Shown one piece after another: positions 41,817 through 51,565 of a stretch of 64,000 nt of DNA (position 1 is the stretch's first letter; the number at the start of each line of letters is the position of its first letter). Source of the DNA: Streptomyces sp. WMMB303 (lineage in GTDB: Bacteria > Actinomycetota > Actinomycetes > Streptomycetales > Streptomycetaceae). A program made the translations under genes and the position numbers. The notes beneath the pieces were generated by a model. That model had not been told where the DNA came from and searched no databases. It saw nothing but the letters and a program-made list of their open reading frames with translations. Location of the stretch: the NCBI RefSeq assembly GCF_029351045.1, contig NZ_JARKIN010000001.1:1140001-1204000 (forward strand), written 5' to 3'.

Positions 41817-42031
41817 CCTCCACAGTGTTGACACGAACGGCGGCGTGAAACCAGCGGGGCGGGCCGGGAGGGTGACACCCGGCCGGGGGAACCGGGAGGG
41901 AAGCGGCAGCACGCACCGGGGTGTTGGCCGGTGGGCGGCCGCGTCACGTTGGCCCCGTGGGGACCGCTGGCTACGGTGTGACCTGTCCCACACAACAGGC
42001 GTCAGGGGGCGACACTTCGATGCCCGCCCCA

Positions 42032-42060
42032 GTTCACCTTCCGTTCACTCGCCGTCTTTA
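42032..42060 (+). promoter_or_regulatory. PHO box (PhoP operator) upstream of the Pit gene
   Basis: Three direct-repeat units start every 11 bp: GTTCACC (42032), GTTCACT (42043) and GTCTTTA (42054); another GTTCACG follows at 42062. The first two match the Streptomyces PhoP unit G-T-T-C-A-C-C very well. The position, 45-70 bp before the start of a phosphate permease, and the report that pitH2 of S. coelicolor is PhoP-controlled (from memory) support it. Confidence 0.8.
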
Positions 42061-42103
42061 CGTTCACGACGTCACTGCCCCTCGAACTGATTGTGCCTGG
42101 TGA

Positions 42104-43435
<1,332 letters not shown>

Positions 43436-43452
43436 GCAGAAGGGACGACCGC

Positions 43453-43665
43453 ATGCACATCGACTGGGCCGCGCTCGGCCAGGTCTTCGGCGTCAGCCTG
43501 GTGGCGACGGTGGGACTCGTCGGCATCTTCACCCTCGGCATCGTCGCCGGCTCGCCGCGCACCGCCGGCACCGCTCCCACGGCACTGGCCCGCACCGGCG
43601 CCTACGCGTGCTATGCGCTGTGCCTGGCAGCGGTGGCGTACGGCATCTACCTGATCGCGGGCTGA
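43453..43665 (+). CDS. Small membrane protein next to the Pit transporter
   Basis: This 70-residue protein has two hydrophobic segments (VFGVSLVATVGLVGIFTLGI near residues 11-30 and YACYALCLAAVAYGIYLIAG at the end). It is 17 bp downstream of the Pit gene and must be cotranscribed. In S. coelicolor a similar small gene follows pitH2. It may stabilise or regulate the permease; there is no direct evidence. Confidence 0.75.
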   Translation: MHIDWAALGQVFGVSLVATVGLVGIFTLGIVAGSPRTAGTAPTALARTGAYACYALCLAAVAYGIYLIAG

Positions 43666-43723
43666 GCCCGCTCCCGTCCGGTCGCGGCGGCCCCCGGCAG
43701 GGCTGCCACGGCCGGACGAGCCG

Positions 43724-43768
43724 CGTCGGTGAGGGGGTACGGGAGCATCCCGTACCCCCTCACCGACG
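43724..43768. terminator. 21-bp perfect-stem terminator
   Basis: Arms at 43724-43744 and 43748-43768 are exact complements over 21 bp with a 3-nt loop (GCA). It ends the Pit operon and lies about 60 bp before the cobalamin riboswitch. It has no T-tract and is symmetrical, so it may block transcription from both sides. Confidence 0.85.
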
Positions 43769-43828
43769 GCGCTGCTCGCAGCCCCGTCGCAGGTCAAGGG
43801 CGAGTTGACGGGGCCGGACCGGCGTGGT

Positions 43829-43995
43829 GGACTTCCGGTGCCAAACGGCGGCACGGAGAGGAAGCCGGTGCGAATCCGGCGCGGTCCCGCCACTGTCACC
43901 GGGGAGCGCCACCCCCAACGAAGCCACGGCCCGCACGGGCTGGAAGGCGGGGGATGGTGTGGATCCGGGAGCCAGGAGACTCTCGCCGCCGGTCG
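43829..43995 (+). ncRNA. Cobalamin (adenosylcobalamin) riboswitch
   Basis: The conserved cobalamin aptamer parts are in order: GAAGCCGGTGCGAATCCGGC (43861-43880), CGGTCCCGCCACTGT (43882-43896) and the B12 box GAGCCAGGAGACTCTCGCC (about 43969-43987). They lie 40 nt before the leader ORF and upstream of seven cobalamin genes. The exact 5' and 3' limits are approximate. When adenosylcobalamin is bound, expression of the operon should fall. No obvious intrinsic terminator follows, so control is probably at translation. Confidence 0.92.
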
Positions 43996-44034
43996 AGTCG
44001 AGCCAGGGCGAGGACCCTGAGTGAGGACGCCGAG

Positions 44035-44142
44035 ATGCGTGGCTGTGCCGCCATATCCGCTGCCGACGTGCCCGCCGCCACCGCGGGGGACACCGTCGCG
44101 GGGACCGCTGTCGTGGGTGAGTGCGCCGGATCCGTCCGCTGA
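44035..44142 (+). CDS. Possible 35-codon leader ORF of the cob operon
   Basis: The frame starts ATG 44035, behind GTGAGGACGCCGAG, and stops TGA at 44140-44142, overlapping the cobD ATG by one base (TGATG). The peptide starts MRGCAAISAADVPAATAG and ends VVGECAGSVR; it has two Cys and no domain. cobD itself has no good ribosome site, so its translation may depend on ribosomes finishing this ORF. Whether the peptide has a function of its own is unknown. It could also be a chance frame. Confidence 0.5.
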   Translation: MRGCAAISAADVPAATAGDTVAGTAVVGECAGSVR

Positions 44143-45116
44143 TGGGCACCGCTGACGTCCGGGTGCGCGGGGTCCTGCTGGGGTTCGCCGCCGACGCGCT
44201 GCTGGGCGACCCGCGGCGCGGCCACCCGGTGGCCGTATTCGGCCGGGCCGCCGGAGCGCTGGAGCGCCGCCTGTGGCGCGACCACCGGGGTGCGGGCGCG
44301 CTGCACACCCTCCTCGCCGCGGGCGGCGCCGTCGCCGTGGCCGGCGCCGCGCTCCGTGCCGCACGCAGCCGGGCGGCCGCGCCGCTCCCCGAAATCGCCC
44401 TGACCGCGGCCGCCACCTGGGCCGTCCTCGGGGGGACGTCGCTGACCCGGGAGGCGCGAGCCGTGTGCGGCGCGCTGGAGGCCGGGGACCTGGAGCTGGC
44501 ACGCGAGCGGCTGCCCGCGCTGTGCGGGCGCGATCCGCAGCGGCTGGAGGCGCCGGAAGTGGCCCGCGCCGTGGTCGAGTCGGTCGCGGAGAACACCTCG
44601 GACGCCGTGGTGGGGGCCCTGGTCTGGGGGGCGCTGGCGGGTGTCCCCGGTCTGATCGGCTTCCGCGCCGTCAACACGCTGGACGCGATGATCGGCCACC
44701 GCTCTCCTCGGCACCGCCGCTTCGGCTGGGCCGCCGCGCGGCTGGACGACGTGGCGGGCGGCCCGGGGGCGCGGCTGACCGCCGTGCTGGCCGCGCTCGC
44801 CGGCCCCGACCCGCGCGGTGCCCTGTGCGCCTGGCGCGCCGATGCGCACCGCCACCCCAGCCCCAACGCGGGCCCGGTCGAGGCGTCGTTCGCGGGCGCC
44901 CTCGGGGTGCGGCTGGGCGGCACCCTCGCCTACGGCGGACGGGTGGAGCACCGGCCCGTCCTCAACGCTTCCGGCCGCGCCGTACGCACCGCCGACATCG
45001 AGCGGGCCGTGCGGCTGTCGCGCCGGGTGGGGCAACTGGCCCTGGTGACGAGCTGTCTGACGGGAGCGGCGGTGGGCCGCCTGCGGCAGGGCCGCGCGGT
45101 GGGAGGAGCACGGTGA
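44142..45116 (+). CDS. cobD: Adenosylcobinamide-phosphate synthase
   Basis: This 324-residue integral membrane protein of the CbiB/CobD family attaches (R)-1-amino-2-propanol (or its phosphate) to adenosylcobyric acid. Family marks are [22 protein letters not shown] at the start, [21 protein letters not shown] in the middle, [18 protein letters not shown], and [11 protein letters not shown] near residue 240. I chose the ATG at 44142, which overlaps the leader ORF stop; GTG 44121 is an alternative. It is the first enzyme gene of the riboswitch-controlled operon and overlaps cobQ by GTGA. Confidence 0.92.
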   Translation: MGTADVRVRGVLLGFAADALLGDPRRGHPVAVFGRAAGALERRLWRDHRGAGALHTLLAAGGAVAVAGAALRAARSRAAAPLPEIALTAAATWAVLGGTSLTREARAVCGALEAGDLELARERLPALCGRDPQRLEAPEVARAVVESVAENTSDAVVGALVWGALAGVPGLIGFRAVNTLDAMIGHRSPRHRRFGWAAARLDDVAGGPGARLTAVLAALAGPDPRGALCAWRADAHRHPSPNAGPVEASFAGALGVRLGGTLAYGGRVEHRPVLNASGRAVRTADIERAVRLSRRVGQLALVTSCLTGAAVGRLRQGRAVGGAR

Positions 45117-46714
45117 GCGGGCGCGGAACGGGCGGGCTGCTGGTCGCGGGGACGACCTCGGACGCGGGCAAGAGCGTGGTGACGGCGGGCATCTGCCGCT
45201 GGCTGGCCCGCAAGGGGATACGCGTCGCGCCGTTCAAGGCGCAGAACATGTCGCTCAATTCCTATGTCACCTCCGACGGGGCGGAGATCGGCCGCGCCCA
45301 GGCCATGCAGGCGGCAGCGGCCCGGGTGGAGCCGAGCGCGCTGATGAACCCGGTGCTGCTGAAGCCGGGCGGCGACCGCACCAGCCAGGTCGTCCTGCTG
45401 GGCAAGGCGGTCGGTGAGATGTCGGCGCGGGGCTACTTCGGGCGCCACCCGAGCGGCGCGGAGCCCACCGGGGACGGGGTGGACGGCGAGGGCGCGCCGC
45501 CCGCGGGGCGCGCGGAGCTGCTGGAGACGGTCGCGGGCTGCCTGGAGGAGCTGCGGCGCACCCACGACGCGGTCGTCTGCGAGGGCGCAGGGAGCCCTGC
45601 CGAGATCAACCTGCGGCGCAGCGACATCGTCAACATGGGGCTCGCCCGGGCCTGCCGGCTGCCGGTGCTGGTGGTCGGCGACATCGACCGGGGCGGGGTG
45701 TTCGCCTCGCTCTTCGGTACGACGGCGCTGCTGGCGCCGGAGGACCAGGCGCTGCTCGCGGGGTATCTGGTCAACAAGTTCCGCGGCGACGGCTCGCTGC
45801 TGGAGCCCGGCCTTCAGATGCTGCGGAGATTGACGGGGCGCCCCACGCTCGGCGTGCTGCCCTACCGACACGGGCTGGGCATCGACGAGGAGGACGGGCT
45901 GCGGGTGTCGCTGCGGGGAACCGTGCGCGAGTCCGCCGTCGCCGCGCCGTACGGCGCCGACGTGCTGCGGGTGGCCGTGCTGCCGGTGCCGTTGATGTCC
46001 AACTTCACGGATGTGGACGCGCTGGCGGCCGAGCCCGGCGTGGTGGTGCGGTTCAGCGACCGCCCCGAGGAGCTGGCCGACGCGGATCTGGTGGTGGTGC
46101 CGGGCACGCGCGGAACGGTCAAGGCTCTGGAGTGGGTGCGGGCACGGGGGCTGGCGGCGGCGCTGGCGCGGCGCGCGGCCGAGGGCCGGCCGGTGCTGGG
46201 GATCTGCGGCGGCTACCAGTTGCTGGGCGAGCGCATCGAGGACGACGTCGAGTCGCGGGCGGGCGAGGTCGAGGGGCTCGGACTGCTGCCGGTGCGGGTG
46301 CGGTTCGCGCCGGGCAAGACGCTGGCCCGTCCGCACGGAGTCGCGCTGGGCGAGCCGGTGGAGGGGTACGAGATCCACCACGGGGTGGCCGAGGTGCGCG
46401 GCGGCGAGCCGTTTCTGCACGCCGCTGACGGGGGTGACGCGGACGGCTGCCGGGTCGGCACCGTGTGGGGCACCCACTGGCACGGCTCGCTGGAGTCGGA
46501 CGGTTTCCGCCGCGCTTTCCTGCGGCGGGTCGCCGCCGACGCGGGCCGCGCATTCGAACCGGCGCCGGACACCGCGTTCGCGGCGCTGCGAGAGGAGCAG
46601 CTCGACCGGCTGGGCGATCTGATCGAGGAGCACGCGGACACGGACGCACTGCTGCGGCTCATCGAAGACGGCGTGCCGGAGGGGCTGCCGTTCGTACCGC
46701 CGGGGGCGCCGTGA
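45113..46714 (+). CDS. cobQ: Cobyric acid synthase
   Basis: This 533-residue enzyme amidates carboxyls b, d, e and g of adenosylcobyrinic acid a,c-diamide with glutamine and ATP. The N-terminal P-loop-like ATP domain has [19 protein letters not shown] and [10 protein letters not shown]; the type 1 glutamine amidotransferase domain has the nucleophile in [11 protein letters not shown] and the His of [15 protein letters not shown] region, followed by [15 protein letters not shown] short charged insert (residues 120-140) is variable. GTG 45113 with GGGAGGAGCACG upstream is a strong start, coupled to cobD. Confidence 0.95.
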   Translation: MSGRGTGGLLVAGTTSDAGKSVVTAGICRWLARKGIRVAPFKAQNMSLNSYVTSDGAEIGRAQAMQAAAARVEPSALMNPVLLKPGGDRTSQVVLLGKAVGEMSARGYFGRHPSGAEPTGDGVDGEGAPPAGRAELLETVAGCLEELRRTHDAVVCEGAGSPAEINLRRSDIVNMGLARACRLPVLVVGDIDRGGVFASLFGTTALLAPEDQALLAGYLVNKFRGDGSLLEPGLQMLRRLTGRPTLGVLPYRHGLGIDEEDGLRVSLRGTVRESAVAAPYGADVLRVAVLPVPLMSNFTDVDALAAEPGVVVRFSDRPEELADADLVVVPGTRGTVKALEWVRARGLAAALARRAAEGRPVLGICGGYQLLGERIEDDVESRAGEVEGLGLLPVRVRFAPGKTLARPHGVALGEPVEGYEIHHGVAEVRGGEPFLHAADGGDADGCRVGTVWGTHWHGSLESDGFRRAFLRRVAADAGRAFEPAPDTAFAALREEQLDRLGDLIEEHADTDALLRLIEDGVPEGLPFVPPGAP

Positions 46715-46877
46715 GAAGCCCCGGGCCCGGGCGGCACGGCACGGCGCGGCAGGCGCGGCACCCCGCGCCACCCGGGGCGCGCGGTTCGGCCGGCCGCCCG
46801 CCCGGCAGGGCCGGGCCGGCCGCCTCGGCCCACTCGACCAGCACAGCACGAAAGCCACTCGAAGGAGAGATCAGCGC

Positions 46878-49034
46878 ATGAGCGCCCGGTATCCGTTCAC
46901 CGCGGTCGTCGGCATGACCGACCTGCGGCTGGCCCTGCTGCTCAACGCCGTCAGCCCGGCGGTGGGCGGTGTGCTGGTGCGCGGTGAGAAGGGCACCGCC
47001 AAGAGCACCGCCGTCCGGGCCCTGGCGGACCTGCTGCCGGAGGTGCCCGTGGTGGCGGGCTGCCGGTTCAGCTGTGACCCGGCGGCGCCGGACCCGGAGT
47101 GCCCCGACGGGCCGCACGAGACGGCCGCTCCGCAGGCTCGCGCGGCGCGCATGGTCGAGTTGCCCGTCGGCGCCTCGGAGGACCGGCTGGTGGGCGCGCT
47201 GGACATCGAGCGTGCGCTCGCGGAGGGCGTGAAGGCGTTCGAGCCGGGGCTGCTGGCGGACGCGCATCGCGGCATCCTGTACGTGGATGAGGTCAATCTG
47301 CTCCACGACCACCTGATCGACGTCCTGCTGGACGCCGCCGCCATGGGCGCCTCCTACGTGGAGCGCGAGGGTGTCTCCGTCCGGCACGCCTCCCGGTTCC
47401 TGCTGGTCGGCACCATGAACCCGGAAGAGGGTGAGCTGCGCCCCCAGTTGCTCGACAGGTTCGGGCTGACGGTCGAGGTGGCGGCCTCCCGGGAGCCGGA
47501 GGAGCGGGTGGAGGTGGTGCGGCGGCGGCTCGCCCACGACGACGATCCGGTGGGCTTCGCGGCCCGCTGGGCGGACGACGAGCGGGAGTTGCGCGAGCGC
47601 GTCGCGGCGGCCCGTGCGCTGCTGCCCGCTGTCGAACTCGACGACGCGGCGCTGCGGCAGATCGCCGCCGCCTGCGCCGCGTTCGAGGTGGACGGCATGC
47701 GGGCGGACATCGTGATGGCGCGCACCGCGGTGGCGCTCGCCGCCTGGGCGGGCCGGACCCGGGTCGAGTCCGCGGACGTCCGGCAGGCGGCGCTGCTGGC
47801 GCTCCCGCACCGGCGCAGGCGCAATCCGTTCGACGCTCCGGGCCTGGACGAGGACAAGCTGGACCGCACGCTGGAGGAGAACGGCGAGCCCGACGGCGGC
47901 CCCGACAGCGGCCCCGGACCGGACGGACCGGAGGGACCCGGCGGCCCGGACGGGCCCGACGACGGTGGCCCGGACGGCGGCCCCGGTGGCGGTGGCGCGG
48001 CGCCGCCGCGGGAGGAGTCGCGGGACGACGCCGGCGGCGAGCCGTCCGTCCCCGAGCAGGCGCAGCCGGACCCCGCCGAGCAGTCCGGCCCGCAGCCCTC
48101 GCCCGGGCCCTCGGCCCAGGCACCCGACGCCGGGCAGGGCGCACCCGACCCCGACGCACCCGCGGCGCAGCAGGGCACCGCGGCCTCCGGCGAACCGTTC
48201 GCGGCGCGCACCCTGACCGTTCCGGGGCTCGGCGAGGGCGCGGCGGGCCGGCGTTCGCGGGCCCGGACCTCGCACGGCCGCACCACGGGGTCGCGCCGCC
48301 CGCACGGGACGCTGGGCAAACTGCATCTGGCCGCCACCGTGCAGGCGGCGGCCCCGCACCAGCACGCCCGAGGCCGCCGCGGCAGCGGTCTCGTCCTGCG
48401 CCGGGACGATCTGCGGGAGGCCGTGCGGGAGGGCCGCGAGGGCAATCTGGTGCTGTTCGTGGTGGACGCCTCCGGCTCGATGGCGGCCCGGCAGCGGATG
48501 GGTGCGGTCAAGGGCGCGGTGCTGTCGCTGCTGCTGGACGCCTACCAGCGGCGGGACAAGGTGGGCCTGGTGACGTTCCGGCGCGGGGCGGCCGAGGTGG
48601 CGCTGCCGCCCACCTCGTCGGTGGACGCGGCGGCGGCCCGGCTGGAGTCGCTGCCGACCGGCGGGCGCACCCCGCTGGCGGCCGGGCTGCTGCGGGCGCG
48701 GGAGGTGCTGCGGGTCGAGCGGCTGCGGGACCCGGCCCGGCGGCCGCTGCTGGTCACCGTCACGGACGGGCGCGCGACGGGCGGCCCGGAGCCGCTGGTG
48801 CGGGCCCGGCAGGCGGCGCGGCTGCTGGCGGCGGACGGCACCGCCTCGGTGGTCGTGGACTGCGAGGCGGGGCACGTGCGGCTGGGGCTGGCCCGCGAGC
48901 TGGCCGCCGAACTGGGCGGCGAGGCGGTCACGTTGGAGGAGCTGCGCGCGGATGCGGTGACGGACCTGGTCCGGCACACGACGGACGCACGGAGCGGACG
49001 GCAGGCAGGCAAGCACACAGGGAGGGCCGCATAG
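46878..49034 (+). CDS. Putative cobaltochelatase (fused ChlI-ChlD type)
   Basis: This 718-residue protein is made of an AAA+ domain (residues 5-320: Walker A GEKGTAKST near 36, Walker B ILYVDEVNLL near 135), a disordered acidic/Pro-Gly linker (about 330-450), and a VWA domain (about 510-700) with the MIDAS DASGSM, GGRTPLAAG and TDGRATGG. Together these match the fused I-D subunits of magnesium/cobalt chelatases. The cob context points to cobalt insertion together with a CobN-type large subunit that is not in the window. Ribosome site AGGAGAG is good. Confidence 0.88.
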   Translation: MSARYPFTAVVGMTDLRLALLLNAVSPAVGGVLVRGEKGTAKSTAVRALADLLPEVPVVAGCRFSCDPAAPDPECPDGPHETAAPQARAARMVELPVGASEDRLVGALDIERALAEGVKAFEPGLLADAHRGILYVDEVNLLHDHLIDVLLDAAAMGASYVEREGVSVRHASRFLLVGTMNPEEGELRPQLLDRFGLTVEVAASREPEERVEVVRRRLAHDDDPVGFAARWADDERELRERVAAARALLPAVELDDAALRQIAAACAAFEVDGMRADIVMARTAVALAAWAGRTRVESADVRQAALLALPHRRRRNPFDAPGLDEDKLDRTLEENGEPDGGPDSGPGPDGPEGPGGPDGPDDGGPDGGPGGGGAAPPREESRDDAGGEPSVPEQAQPDPAEQSGPQPSPGPSAQAPDAGQGAPDPDAPAAQQGTAASGEPFAARTLTVPGLGEGAAGRRSRARTSHGRTTGSRRPHGTLGKLHLAATVQAAAPHQHARGRRGSGLVLRRDDLREAVREGREGNLVLFVVDASGSMAARQRMGAVKGAVLSLLLDAYQRRDKVGLVTFRRGAAEVALPPTSSVDAAAARLESLPTGGRTPLAAGLLRAREVLRVERLRDPARRPLLVTVTDGRATGGPEPLVRARQAARLLAADGTASVVVDCEAGHVRLGLARELAAELGGEAVTLEELRADAVTDLVRHTTDARSGRQAGKHTGRAA

Positions 49035-49642
49035 TGCCGAAGGGACAGCCGGAGGTCGTGCCCAGGGACGGTCTCACCACCCGCCAGCGGCGCAACAGGC
49101 CGCTGGTGGCGGTCCACACCGGCGTCGGCAAGGGCAAGTCGACGGCCGCCTTCGGGCTGGCGCTGCGCGCCTGGAACCAGGGGTGGCCGATCGGGGTGTT
49201 CCAGTTCGTCAAGTCCGCGAAGTGGCGGGTCGGCGAGGAGCGCGCCCTGAAGGTGCTCGGCGACTCGGGCGAGGGCGGCAGCGTGACCTGGCACAAGATG
49301 GGCGAGGGCTGGTCCTGGATCCAGCGCAACGTCCAGGACGGCAAGATGGGCAGCGAGGCGGCCGCCCGGGAGGGCTGGGAGCAGGTCAAGCGGGACCTTG
49401 CGGCCGAGACCTACCGGCTGCTGGTGCTGGACGAGTTCGCCTACCCCATGCACTGGGGCTGGGTGGACCCGGCGGAGGTCGTGGCCGTGCTGCGGGACCG
49501 CCCCGGTACCCAGCACGTGGTGATCACCGGCCGGAACGCGCCGCAGCAGTTGATCGACGCGGCCGATCTGGTCACCGACATGTCGAAGGTCAAGCACCCC
49601 ATGGACGCGGGACAGAAGGGGCAGAGGGGCATCGAGTGGTGA
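49034..49642 (+). CDS. cobO: Cob(I)alamin adenosyltransferase
   Basis: This 202-residue protein of the CobO/BtuR family transfers the adenosyl group of ATP to the corrinoid Co(I). The P-loop GVGKGKSTAAFGLAL starts near residue 30; FQFVKSAKWRVGE, LDEFAYPMHWGWVD and NAPQQLIDAADLVTDM are the family blocks. The GTG start at 49034 overlaps the stop of the chelatase gene by one base. The order chelatase-cobO-cobB recurs in many actinobacteria. Confidence 0.94.
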   Translation: MPKGQPEVVPRDGLTTRQRRNRPLVAVHTGVGKGKSTAAFGLALRAWNQGWPIGVFQFVKSAKWRVGEERALKVLGDSGEGGSVTWHKMGEGWSWIQRNVQDGKMGSEAAAREGWEQVKRDLAAETYRLLVLDEFAYPMHWGWVDPAEVVAVLRDRPGTQHVVITGRNAPQQLIDAADLVTDMSKVKHPMDAGQKGQRGIEW

Positions 49643-49676
49643 GGGGCACCGCTGCCGGGCGGCCGGGAGCCGCCGC

Positions 49677-51059
49677 GTGATCCGTACCCCGCGCCTGGTG
49701 ATCGCCGCGCCGTCCTCCGGCAGCGGGAAGACGACCGTGGCCACCGGGCTGATGGCGGCGTTCGCCGCGCGGGGGCTGGCCGTCTCGCCGCACAAGGTGG
49801 GACCCGACTACATCGACCCCGGCTACCACGCGCTGGCGACCGGCCGCCCGGGCCGCAACCTGGACGCCTATCTGTGCGGCCCGGAGCGGATCGCCCCGCT
49901 GCTGGGCCATGCCGCCGGCGGCGCGGATCTCGCCGTCGTCGAGGGCGTGATGGGACTGTACGACGGCGCCGCCGGGCAGGGCGAGCTGGCGTCGACCGCG
50001 CACGTCGCCAAGCTGCTGCGGGCCCCGGTGGTGCTGGTGGTGGACGGCTCCTCGCAGTCGCGCTCGGTGGCCGCGCTGGTGCACGGCTTCGCCTCCTGGG
50101 ACCCGCAGGTGCGGGTCGCCGGGGTGGTGCTCAACAAGGTGGGCTCGGACCGGCACGAGGAGTTGCTGCGGGAGGCCCTGGAGGGCTCGGGCGTGCCGGT
50201 GCTGGGGGTGCTGCGCCGCACCAGGGCGGTGCGTGCGCCCTCCCGGCACCTGGGGCTGGTGCCGGTCGCGGAGCGGCGCGCGGAGGCGGTGGAGTCGGTG
50301 GCGGCCCTCGCGGAGCAGGTGCGCACCGGCTGCGATCTGGACGCGCTGCTGGCGGTGGCGCGGCAGGCGCCGCCGCTGCCCGAGGAGGCGTGGGACCCGG
50401 CCGCCGCGCTGGAGGCGCCGCCGGTGGCCCGGGCGCCGCGGGTGGCGGTGGCCGGCGGCGAGGCGTTCACCTTCTCCTACGCCGAGCACAGCGAACTGCT
50501 GCGGGCCGCGGGTGCCGAGGTCGTCCCCTTCGATCCGCTGCGGGACCGGGCGCTGCCGCACGGCACGGCGGGGCTGGTCGTCGGTGGCGGCTTCCCCGAG
50601 GTATACGCACCGGAGTTGGCCGAAAACCGACCCCTGCGGGAGCAGATCGCGGCCTTCCGCGGACCGATAGCCGCCGAGTGCGCCGGGCTCCTCTACCTCG
50701 CGCGGGAGCTGGACGGCAAGCCGATGTGCGGGATGCTCGACGCGCACGGGCGGATGGCCGAGCGGCTGACGCTGGGCTACCGCGAGGCGGTGGCCGTGGC
50801 CGACAGCGCCCTGGCCGAGGCGGGCACCCGGGTACGCGGGCACGAGTTCCACCGCACCGAACTGCTGCCGGGCGCCGGGCAGGTGCCCGCCTGGGGGCTG
50901 GTGCGGCCCGAACGCCGCGTCGAGGGCTTCGTCCAGGGCAACGTGCACGCCTCCTACCTGCATGTGCACTGGGCCGCCGCACCGCGGATGGCGACCCGGT
51001 TCGCGGCGCGCTGCGCGGCACGGTGGGAGGCCGCAAGCCCGGCGGGAAGTGCCCTATGA
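49677..51059 (+). CDS. cobB: Cobyrinate/hydrogenobyrinate a,c-diamide synthase
   Basis: This 460-residue enzyme amidates carboxyls a and c of (hydrogeno)cobyrinic acid. It has an ATP-binding N-terminus (SSGSGKTTVATGLMAAFAAR; HKVGPDYIDPGYH; VEGVMGLYDG) and a class I glutamine amidotransferase C-terminus with nucleophile Cys in AAECAGLLYLARELDG and His in GHEFHRTELLPG. The GTG start at 49677 is 34 bp after cobO. The gene ends with ATGA, coupled to the next one. Confidence 0.95.
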   Translation: MIRTPRLVIAAPSSGSGKTTVATGLMAAFAARGLAVSPHKVGPDYIDPGYHALATGRPGRNLDAYLCGPERIAPLLGHAAGGADLAVVEGVMGLYDGAAGQGELASTAHVAKLLRAPVVLVVDGSSQSRSVAALVHGFASWDPQVRVAGVVLNKVGSDRHEELLREALEGSGVPVLGVLRRTRAVRAPSRHLGLVPVAERRAEAVESVAALAEQVRTGCDLDALLAVARQAPPLPEEAWDPAAALEAPPVARAPRVAVAGGEAFTFSYAEHSELLRAAGAEVVPFDPLRDRALPHGTAGLVVGGGFPEVYAPELAENRPLREQIAAFRGPIAAECAGLLYLARELDGKPMCGMLDAHGRMAERLTLGYREAVAVADSALAEAGTRVRGHEFHRTELLPGAGQVPAWGLVRPERRVEGFVQGNVHASYLHVHWAAAPRMATRFAARCAARWEAASPAGSAL

Positions 51060-51565
51060 CCGCTCCGGGTACGGTCGCCGGGCCCCGGCTCGTCACCGTC
51101 GGCGTCGGCACCTGCGCCGGGGTGCACGCCGAGGAGGTGCTGGACGTGGTGGTGAGCGTGCTGGCCGCCGCGCGCACGGCCGCCGGGACCGGCAGCCACG
51201 AGCCGCTCCCCAGGGGCGGCTCCGGCGTGGCGACGGCGCTCGCGACCGTCCAGGCGCGGGCTGCCGAGCCCGGCCTGCTGGCGGCGGCCCGGCGTCTGGA
51301 CCTGCCGCTGCTCGCCTACGACGCGCGGACGCTGGCCCGGGTGCGGGTGCCGCACCCTTCGGACTTCTCCCGCGCGGCCGTGGGCACACCGTCGGTCGCC
51401 GAGGCGGCGGCTCTGCTGGCCTGCGGGGGCGGCAGCGGAAGGACCGTGCAGGGCGGCGCCCCGGTGCTGCTGGTGCCGAAGACGAAGTCGCGTCCGGCGG
51501 CGGGCGCCCCGGTGCGCGCCACCGCCGCCGTCGCCGCCCTCGCCGTCCCGGGGCGGGAGCGGTGA
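51056..51565 (+). CDS. CbiG C-terminal-domain / CobE-like cobalamin protein
   Basis: This 169-residue protein matches the CobE/CbiG_C fold: VTVGVGTCAGVHAEEVLDVV at the start, the TALATVQARAAEPGLLAAAR helix, and SVAEAAALLACGGG in the second half. In the anaerobic route CbiG opens the ring lactone; free-standing CobE-like proteins in aerobic organisms have a less clear task. It is coupled by ATGA to cobB and by GTGA to cobC. Confidence 0.8.
   Translation: MTAPGTVAGPRLVTVGVGTCAGVHAEEVLDVVVSVLAAARTAAGTGSHEPLPRGGSGVATALATVQARAAEPGLLAAARRLDLPLLAYDARTLARVRVPHPSDFSRAAVGTPSVAEAAALLACGGGSGRTVQGGAPVLLVPKTKSRPAAGAPVRATAAVAALAVPGRER

Noticed and set aside
43729..44142. Longer frame extending the leader ORF through the riboswitch
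   Set aside because: It would be translated from the terminator and aptamer bases, which are clearly RNA structure. Only the last 35 codons have a ribosome site.
46878..49034. Magnesium chelatase for chlorophyll
   Set aside because: The domains fit, but there is no bacteriochlorophyll gene and the protein is inside a cobalamin operon; cobalt insertion is the sensible call.
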